Origin: Palsa-1447 sp964509885
GTDB lineage: Bacteria; Verrucomicrobiota; Verrucomicrobiia; Opitutales; Opitutaceae
Assembly: GCA_964509885.1 (NCBI GenBank)
Contig: CAZDZL010000004.1
Span: forward strand, 1-64,000
DNA length: 64,000 nucleotides
Direction: 5' to 3'
The notes beneath the pieces are model-generated. The model was not told the origin of the DNA and ran no database searches. It saw only the letters and a program-made list of their open reading frames with translations. Below, one piece after another: positions 58,968 through 64,000 of the stretch; within the stretch, counting starts at the first letter, position 1; every line of letters begins with the position of its first letter. The position numbers and the translations under genes are program-made.

Positions 58968-60485
58968 GTGCACGAGCTCGTCCTCTTCCTCGGCCGCTTC
59001 CACCCGGTCCTCGTCCACCTGCCGATCGGGATCCTCCTCGTCCTCGGCCTCCTCGAGGCGGCCGGCCTCGCCGCGTACTTCCCCGGGCTCAAGTGGCTGC
59101 CGGCCCTGACGCCCCGCCAGCGCACGCTGATCCTGGTCGTCGGCGCCGCCGCGGCCGTCCTCACGGCCGGCCTCGGCTGGCTCCTCGCCCACGGGGGCGA
59201 CTACGACCTGGCCCTGGTGAGGAGGCACCAAGTGCTCGGGATCTGCGCGGCCGGGGCCGCGGTGCTCCTCCTCATTGTCCACAGGTGGTGGTGGCTCTAC
59301 GGGCCCCTCCTGGCGGCGTCGCTCGTCCTCCTCGCCGCGGCGGCGCACGCCGGCGCCGGGATCACCCACGGCAGCGACTACCTTACGGCGCACATGCCCC
59401 GCTCCCTCGCCCGGGTGCTCGGGCTCACGCCCGCGCCGGTCCCCGTGCCGCGGGTCGTGACCCTCGACAACGCGGTCGTCTACGGCGATCTCGTGCAGCC
59501 CCTGCTCCAGGAGCGCTGCGTCAGCTGCCACGGCCCCTCGAAGAGCAACGGCGGCCTGCGCCTCGACGCCTGGGAACTCATCGAGAAGGGCGGCAAGCAC
59601 GGCGCGGTCCTGAAGCCCGGCGACGCGGCCGCGAGCGCGCTCATAAGGAGGATCGACCTCGCCGCCGACGAGAAGGAGCACATGCCCCCCCGCGGCAAGC
59701 CGCAGCTCTCGGACGACGACCTGACACTCCTGGAGTGGTGGGTGGCCGCCGGTGCCCCGCGCGAGAGGCGGGTCGCCGAGCTGGAGCTTCCCCCCTCCGT
59801 GCAGGTGATCCTCGACGCCCGCCTGGCGCATGGCCCGGCGGACCTCCCGCCGGAGCGCGCCGCCACCCTCGCGGCCGCGGCGCGCCTCGCGGCGGCGCTC
59901 GGCATCCTCATCCGGCCGCTGTCACCGGACGGCCCCTGGGTCGACGTGACCGCGCGGATGGCCGGCGCGAGATTCGGGGACGGGGAGCTGGCGCAGCTGG
60001 CCCCGATAGCCGCCGCGGTGCAGTGGCTGGACCTCGGGGGCACGTCGGTCACCGACGCGGGGCTCGCCGGGCTCGCGCGCATGCGCCGCCTCGAGCGCCT
60101 TCATCTCGACGGGCTCAAGGTCACGGACGACGGGCTCGCCCGGCTCTCCCCGCTCAGGCAGCTCGAGTACCTCAACCTGCGCGGGACCCTGGTCACCGAC
60201 AAGGGCATGCCGGCGCTGCGCTCCCTGCCCCGCCTGCGCTCGCTCTACGTCTGGCAGACCGCCGTCACCCCGGCCGCCGTTCAGGCGCTGGGCGACGCCC
60301 TCGTGGACAAGAGGAGGGTCGCCCGCTGGAGGCAGGGCCAGGACGACCTCGAGCGCAGGATCCGCCGCGACCGCTTTGACGGCAACACGGGCGAGGCGCT
60401 GGTCCCCGCCGAGATGAAGCCCCTCCCCGTCTCCTCTCCCGATGACAACAAGCCGGCCACGCCGGACAAAACAAAGGCACCCTAA
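58968..60485 (+). CDS. Membrane-anchored cytochrome c with leucine-rich repeats
   Basis: A 505-residue protein: four or five membrane helices at the N-terminus (about 10-130, DUF2231-like, FHPVLVHLPIGILLVLGLLE), a Planctomycete-type cytochrome c domain with C184-V-S-C187-H188 and NGGLRLDAWELIEKGGKHGA, and a leucine-rich-repeat region (about 335-440: LDLGGTSVTDAGLAGLARMR, LHLDGLKVTDDGLARLSPLR, LNLRGTLVTDKGMPALRSLP). It could bring electrons from partners to the membrane. Start GTG 58968 lies 14 bases after the DUF1501 stop, and the next gene begins directly after its stop. Confidence 0.85.
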   Translation: MHELVLFLGRFHPVLVHLPIGILLVLGLLEAAGLAAYFPGLKWLPALTPRQRTLILVVGAAAAVLTAGLGWLLAHGGDYDLALVRRHQVLGICAAGAAVLLLIVHRWWWLYGPLLAASLVLLAAAAHAGAGITHGSDYLTAHMPRSLARVLGLTPAPVPVPRVVTLDNAVVYGDLVQPLLQERCVSCHGPSKSNGGLRLDAWELIEKGGKHGAVLKPGDAAASALIRRIDLAADEKEHMPPRGKPQLSDDDLTLLEWWVAAGAPRERRVAELELPPSVQVILDARLAHGPADLPPERAATLAAAARLAAALGILIRPLSPDGPWVDVTARMAGARFGDGELAQLAPIAAAVQWLDLGGTSVTDAGLAGLARMRRLERLHLDGLKVTDDGLARLSPLRQLEYLNLRGTLVTDKGMPALRSLPRLRSLYVWQTAVTPAAVQALGDALVDKRRVARWRQGQDDLERRIRRDRFDGNTGEALVPAEMKPLPVSSPDDNKPATPDKTKAP

Positions 60486-61541
60486 ATGAACCCCATTACC
60501 CGCAGATCCTTCCTCACCCGCTGCGCCGCGCTCACAGCCGCGGCCACCGTGCCGACCTTCTTCGTCCGCGCCTCCGACAAGTCGGGGACCGGCAGCCTGG
60601 TCGTCGGCTCGGGCGAGCACACGTACGAGTGCGTCCACGACTGGCTCCTGCCCCCCGACGGCCTCGTCTGGGGCGACACCCACGGCCTCTGCCAGGACGC
60701 CGCGGGCAACATCTACGTCGCGCACACCGTCAACAAGTCGAGCATGCGCGGCGAGGCCGTCGTCGTCTACGACGCCCAGGGCAAGTTCGTGCGCGCCTTC
60801 GGCGAGGAGTTCCGGGGGGGCGCCCACGGCCTCGCCCTGCGCACCGAGGGGGGCGCCGAGCACCTCTGGCACTGCGACATCAACCGCTGCAAGGTCGTGA
60901 AGACGACGCTGGAGGGCGAGGTGCTCTGGCAGCACGGGTACCCCCGCGAGGACCCCGCGTACTCGGCCGCGCCGATCAACTTCGTCCCCACCAACGTCGC
61001 CTTCGCGCCGAACGGGGACTTCTACGTCGGCGACGGGTACGGGTCGAGCCACGTGCTGCGCTTCGGCGCCACGGGGTCCTTCCTCGGCGAGGTCGGGCGC
61101 CCCGGGCACGGCGATGGCGAGTTCGACACGCCCCACGGCCTGTGGGTCGACGCCCGCGGGCCCGAGCCCGTGCTCGTGGTCGCGGACCGCGGCAACCGCC
61201 GGATCCAGGTCTTCACGCTCGGCGGCACGTTCATCCGGACCGTCAAGGACGAGGCGCACCTGAGGATGCCCTGCTACTTCCACGTGCGCGGCGACCTCAT
61301 GGTCTGCCCCGACCTCGACAGCCAGGTGTGCCTCCTCGGCCGGGACTACAACGTCGTCGCGCAGCTCGGGGACGGGCAGGCGCTGAACGGCAAGGTCGGC
61401 TCGAGGCGCGACCAGGCCCGCCCGGCGTTCACGCCGGGCAAGTTCATCACGCCGCACGCGGCCATCTTCCTCGCGAGCGGGGACATCCTGGTCGCGGAAT
61501 GGCTGCCCATCGGACGGCTGACCCTCCTGAGGAAGGTGTGA
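60486..61541 (+). CDS. NHL-repeat protein with Tat-type signal
   Basis: A 351-residue exported beta-propeller. The start MNPITRRSFLTRCAALTAAA is a twin-arginine-type signal. The body has NHL-like repeats: GDTHGLCQDAAGNIYVAHTV, VPTNVAFAPNGDFYVGDGYG, FDTPHGLWVDARGPEPVLVV with ADRGNRRIQVF, and ITPHAAIFLASGDILVAEWL. It follows the cytochrome-LRR gene with no gap and ends the four-gene row. The family may bind or act on sugar-derived compounds; the function is unknown. Confidence 0.85.
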   Translation: MNPITRRSFLTRCAALTAAATVPTFFVRASDKSGTGSLVVGSGEHTYECVHDWLLPPDGLVWGDTHGLCQDAAGNIYVAHTVNKSSMRGEAVVVYDAQGKFVRAFGEEFRGGAHGLALRTEGGAEHLWHCDINRCKVVKTTLEGEVLWQHGYPREDPAYSAAPINFVPTNVAFAPNGDFYVGDGYGSSHVLRFGATGSFLGEVGRPGHGDGEFDTPHGLWVDARGPEPVLVVADRGNRRIQVFTLGGTFIRTVKDEAHLRMPCYFHVRGDLMVCPDLDSQVCLLGRDYNVVAQLGDGQALNGKVGSRRDQARPAFTPGKFITPHAAIFLASGDILVAEWLPIGRLTLLRKV

Positions 61542-61567
61542 CGCCGGGCCCAGCCCTAGGAGACGGA

Positions 61568-61774
61568 CTAGAGCGACTTTGACCCGCGCGTCACGCCTAC
61601 CAGGCCCACGAGGGCGGCGGCGATGCCGCCGATCAGGAACCAGGCCGTCTTGTCGGTCGGGTTGCCCGTGAACGTGCGCGAGACGCTCGACGCGACGGAG
61701 TTGGAGGCATTGATGCCGTAGATGATCAGGACGATCCCTGCGACGACGAGGGCTATTGAGATGGCTTTATTCAT
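61568..61774 (-). CDS. DUF3185 membrane protein
   Basis: A 68-residue membrane protein with two helices: ISIALVVAGIVLIIYGINAS (residues 4-23) and TAWFLIGGIAAALVGLVGVT (42-61), joined by NSVASSVSRTFTGNPTDK. This is the DUF3185 pattern. Function unknown; members are often near stress or envelope genes. ATG 61774 fits the usual start; an upstream ATG would add 11 residues. It is convergent with the NHL gene and lies downstream of the BON gene terminator. Confidence 0.85.
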   Translation of the reverse strand: MNKAISIALVVAGIVLIIYGINASNSVASSVSRTFTGNPTDKTAWFLIGGIAAALVGLVGVTRGSKSL

Positions 61775-61834
61775 GTGTATTTGGGTTTTTCGGAGCATGC
61801 GCCCCACCTGTCAGTTGAATGGACCCTGCAATCC

Positions 61835-61867
61835 AAAAAAAGTGCGGCCGGCGTGAGCCGGCCGCAC
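61835..61867 (-). terminator. Intrinsic terminator of the BON-domain gene
   Basis: GTGCGGCCGGC (61842-61852) and GCCGGCCGCAC (61857-61867) form a perfect eleven-pair stem with a four-base loop. On the minus strand it is followed by seven T residues (A at 61835-61841). It lies 23 bases after the BON gene stop. Confidence 0.9.
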
Positions 61868-61889
61868 CGTTGGAGTGATAACGGATGGC

Positions 61890-62630
61890 TTAGCTCTTGA
61901 CCGTCATGTCATTGACGACCGACTTCACGCCGCGCGTGTCCTGGGCCAGCTTGGTGACAAGCGACTTCTCGGCGTCGGAGGACGCGACACCCGTGATGCT
62001 GACGACCGCGTTCTCGGTGACGACCTTGGTCGAGAGGGCGCTCGTCGAGCGGTGGCTCAGCAGCGCGTACTTGACCTGGCTGGTGATCGAGGCGTCGTCC
62101 ATGTCGTCGCCGATCGTGGTCGAGCCGGGCTCCGGGGCCACGATGACGAGCTCGTTCCTGACCGACTTGACGTTGTCGATTTCCTTCGCGTAGACCTCGG
62201 TGAGGTCCTTCTGGGCGCGGTTCTGGACGGTGCCCGTTAGGGTGACGATGCCGTCCCTTACGTCCACCTTGGTGGAGGTCGCGCTGACGTTGGCCTTGAC
62301 CAGCAGCTGGCCGCGGACCTTCAGGGCGATCCACTCGTCCGAGTGCTCCTTGTACTCGGACTTGACGACGATCTCATTGTCGACGCTGACGACGCCGGGG
62401 AGGTTCTCCACGGTGTCCTCGGCGAGGGCCTTGTCGTCGCGGTCGGCGACCGTGCCCGTCAGGGTGACGACGCCGTCGTTCGACTTGACGGTGACGTGGT
62501 CGGAAAGGACCGTCTTGTAGTTATAGGAGGATTTGGCCGCGTCCTCGATCTTGCGATCGTTTGAGGAGGCGAAGAGCGCGACCGGGAAGGTCGCGGCGAG
62601 CAGGCATGCAATACGGACGTGTGTGTTCAT
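61890..62630 (-). CDS. Periplasmic protein with three BON domains
   Basis: A 246-residue exported protein with signal peptide (1-22, IACLLAATFPVALFAS) and three BON domains: VKSNDGVVTLTGTVADRDDK, VDVRDGIVTLTGTVQNRAQK and VTENAVVSITGVASSDAEKS are the repeated strand-turn cores. BON proteins of this kind (OsmY-like) are periplasmic, induced by osmotic or envelope stress. ATG 62630 is the start at the signal peptide, preceded by an A-rich leader. It has its own terminator and is divergent from the sigma factor gene across repeated CACCCCAT elements. Confidence 0.9.
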   Translation of the reverse strand: MNTHVRIACLLAATFPVALFASSNDRKIEDAAKSSYNYKTVLSDHVTVKSNDGVVTLTGTVADRDDKALAEDTVENLPGVVSVDNEIVVKSEYKEHSDEWIALKVRGQLLVKANVSATSTKVDVRDGIVTLTGTVQNRAQKDLTEVYAKEIDNVKSVRNELVIVAPEPGSTTIGDDMDDASITSQVKYALLSHRSTSALSTKVVTENAVVSITGVASSDAEKSLVTKLAQDTRGVKSVVNDMTVKS

Positions 62631-62833
62631 TTGTTTTGTTTTTGGGGAGATGGGACCCCGGCCGGAAACGCCGTACGGGAGCTTCAATACCAAAGTGTCT
62701 CTGTCAGGCGGCGCTTCCCCCGGCCCTGCGGGCGCCGCGGGCGGCTTTCTCGCACCCTTGCGGGGCGGGGGCATGGGCGGGTGTCTGATGCGTTGCCATG
62801 GGGGGACTCTACAGGGAACGCGCCCGCGCCGCC

Positions 62834-62881
62834 ATGGGGTGTAGGACCGATAGTAGTTCACCCCATGGGACTTCACCCCAT
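62834..62881. promoter_or_regulatory. Cluster of three CACCCCAT/ATGGGGTG elements
   Basis: CCATGGGGTG (62832-62841) and CACCCCATGG (62859-62868) form a perfect ten-base inverted repeat with a 17-base spacer. TTCACCCCAT occurs twice as a direct repeat (62857-62866 and 62872-62881), 15 bases apart. They lie 39-86 bases before the sigma factor start and about 204-251 before the BON gene start, so they could control either or both. Confidence 0.55.
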
Positions 62882-62919
62882 TTCAGTCCGCACCCATCGC
62901 GTGTACCTTCCACCTCGCA

Positions 62920-63666
62920 ATGGTCGCTTCCAACTCACAGCTAGGCTCACCTACAAAGACAGCGCCCGGGGGAAAGGGTCCCACCAATCGCTCCATAATC
63001 TCGCGGCAGGAGGCCGAGTACGACGCCAAGCTCGTGCGCCGCTTCAACGCGGGGGACGAGGAGGCCTTCGTCGAGATCATCTCCAGGTACCGCAGCAAGA
63101 TGTTCTCCATCGCGCTCTGCCACCTGCGCAACCACTCCGACGCCGAGGAGATCACCCAGGACACGTTCATACGGGCCCACCGGGGCCTGGCGCGCTTCAG
63201 GGGCGACTCCTCCCTCGCGACATGGCTGCACCGCATCGCCTTCAACCTCTCGCGCAACCGCTTCAAGTACTACTACTGCCGGCGCCGGCACGCGATGCTG
63301 TCGCTTGACTGCGCGTTCAGCGACGACAACCAGGCCACCTTCTCGGACCTCATCGCGAGCGACGCCCCCAGCCCGGCCCGCGAGGCGGCCTCCGGCGAGT
63401 TCTCGGAGCTCGTCTCCGGGTGCATGGAGAAGCTCGGGTCGCGCCAGCGCGAGATCCTCATCCTGCGCAACGGCCTGAACAAGTCCTACGGTGAGATCGC
63501 CCGCTCTCTGAAGATCAGCATCGGCACCGTGAAGAGCCGCATCGGGCGCGCCCGCGAGAAGCTTCGCCAGCTCCTCTCCGAGGCCTACCCCGACCTGCCC
63601 GCGGACGCCTCCCCCTTCGACTGGTTTGAGCCGATCCGCTCGGCCGGCCGCATCGAGGTCGCCTGA
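62920..63666 (+). CDS. ECF-type RNA polymerase sigma factor
   Basis: A 248-residue sigma-70 family protein of ECF type. Region 2 (about 38-110) has AFVEIISRYRSKMFSIALCH, AEEITQDTFIRAHRGLARF and SLATWLHRIAFNLSRNRFKY; region 4 (about 175-230) has LGSRQREILILRNGLNKSYG and IGTVKSRIGRAREKLRQLL. There is no region 3. The N-terminal 30 residues are polar extension. It stands alone without an anti-sigma gene in the window; the BON protein read divergently is a plausible member of the same stress response. Start ATG 62920. Confidence 0.92.
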   Translation: MVASNSQLGSPTKTAPGGKGPTNRSIISRQEAEYDAKLVRRFNAGDEEAFVEIISRYRSKMFSIALCHLRNHSDAEEITQDTFIRAHRGLARFRGDSSLATWLHRIAFNLSRNRFKYYYCRRRHAMLSLDCAFSDDNQATFSDLIASDAPSPAREAASGEFSELVSGCMEKLGSRQREILILRNGLNKSYGEIARSLKISIGTVKSRIGRAREKLRQLLSEAYPDLPADASPFDWFEPIRSAGRIEVA

Positions 63667-63720
63667 GCCCGCCGCGGGGGCTGCGGCTACCCTCCCCGGG
63701 CAGGCGCCGGGACCGGCCGC

Positions 63721-64000
63721 TCAGACGATCGTCACCTGGACGCTGCTCTCGATGATCCCCTGCGCGATGGCGTAGCGGGTGAGGCCCGCCGTGTCGTGGA
63801 TGTTCAGCTTGTCCATCAGGTGCTGCCTGTGCTTCTCGACCGTCTTGATGCTGATCTTCAGCCCGTCGGCCACCTGCTTGTTGGCGTGGCCCTCGGCGAC
63901 AAGCTGGATGACCTCCAGCTCGCGCGACGTGAGGCCCGTGGCCTTCTTGATCATCAGGCCGCCGATCTTGTCCGGCTTCTGGTAGTGGTCGCGCAGGCGC
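63721..64000 (-). CDS. LuxR-family regulator, C-terminal part (5' end outside the window)
   Basis: The frame is open to the window edge; the visible 92 residues hold a LuxR-type DNA-binding domain: GLTSRELEVIQLVAEGHANK, QVADGLKISIKTVEKHRQHL and KLNIHDTAGLTRYAIAQGII. It is the C-terminal domain of a NarL-type response regulator or similar; the receiver part would lie past base 64000. The upstream residues RLRDHYQKPDKIGG have the character of a linker. Convergent with the sigma factor gene. Confidence 0.9.
   Translation of the reverse strand, partial: RLRDHYQKPDKIGGLMIKKATGLTSRELEVIQLVAEGHANKQVADGLKISIKTVEKHRQHLMDKLNIHDTAGLTRYAIAQGIIESSVQVTIV

Noticed and set aside
1..64000. CRISPR arrays, rRNA genes, complete insertion sequences
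   Set aside because: No regularly spaced direct repeats, no rRNA-like sequence and no transposase or integrase gene were found in the window.

Overview
The window is GC-rich bacterial DNA (mostly well above 60% G+C) and looks like a Verrucomicrobia genome, most likely of the Opitutales/Opitutaceae. The signs are a fused CcoNO cbb3 oxidase subunit with a mono-haem CcoP, a four-gene Planctomycete-type cytochrome/DUF1549/DUF1553/DUF1501 operon, a secreted beta-strand-repeat protein with a PEP-CTERM-like tail, and a secreted beta-propeller protein with two C-terminal domains of a kind I associate with Opitutales. Lipoproteins, an outer-membrane receptor and LpxD show a Gram-negative envelope. Many starts lack a Shine-Dalgarno sequence and several are preceded directly by CCC or CCCC. 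The taxonomic call is inference from gene families only.

Layout. 0-1.4 kb: 3' half of a tRNA-Val(CAC) gene followed by two degenerate copies of its 3' end that bracket a RelB/RelE-type toxin-antitoxin pair and a small unknown gene; this looks like a tRNA-anchored insertion zone. 1.4-6.2 kb: a DUF347 membrane protein, then an outer-membrane lipid transport set (MlaC/HpnM-like, MlaA lipoprotein, HpnN-like MMPL exporter). 6.2-13.1 kb: a TonB-dependent receptor, a secreted propeller protein, then a Cyc2-like fused mono-haem cytochrome-porin with two azurin-type cupredoxins directly downstream. 13.1-17 kb: secreted hypotheticals, a methyltransferase and a serine hydrolase around a gene-less stretch holding another tRNA-3'-end-like scar.

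17-39.4 kb is a block with the flavour of a low-oxygen/energy-stress island: a P1B-5-like metal ATPase with a release-factor-like stress protein, a PAS histidine kinase and NarL-type regulator, two paralogous nitroreductases, the complete cbb3 oxidase locus (small protein, ccoNO, ccoQ-like, ccoP, ccoG, small protein, TauE/SafE-like protein, ccoI), a PocR-AraC regulator, a zinc alcohol dehydrogenase, a DUF2934 protein, an ADP-forming acyl-CoA synthetase/GNAT protein and a third azurin. The cytochrome-porin, cupredoxins and cbb3 oxidase could in principle form one electron path from the cell surface to oxygen, but only their proximity supports that here.

39.7-50.5 kb: an FAD monooxygenase, the propeller protein, a fatty-acid desaturase translationally coupled to an extra-operonic lpxD, a lower-GC block (DUF899 and VOC genes with a long inverted repeat between them), the beta-strand-repeat/PEP-CTERM protein and a 38-residue membrane peptide. 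50.5-61.5 kb: a carbohydrate/ester utilisation region (ribokinase-type kinase, carboxylesterase, CE2-like esterase, then the DUF1549/1553, DUF1501, cytochrome-LRR and NHL genes in a tight row). 61.6-64 kb: DUF3185 protein, a triple-BON periplasmic protein with a clear terminator, an ECF-type sigma factor read divergently from it across repeated CACCCCAT elements, and the 3' end of a LuxR-type regulator.

Across the window a short motif, ATGGGGTG/CACCCCAT, recurs almost only between genes, usually upstream of secreted, redox or regulatory genes; it is not explained by any annotated feature.
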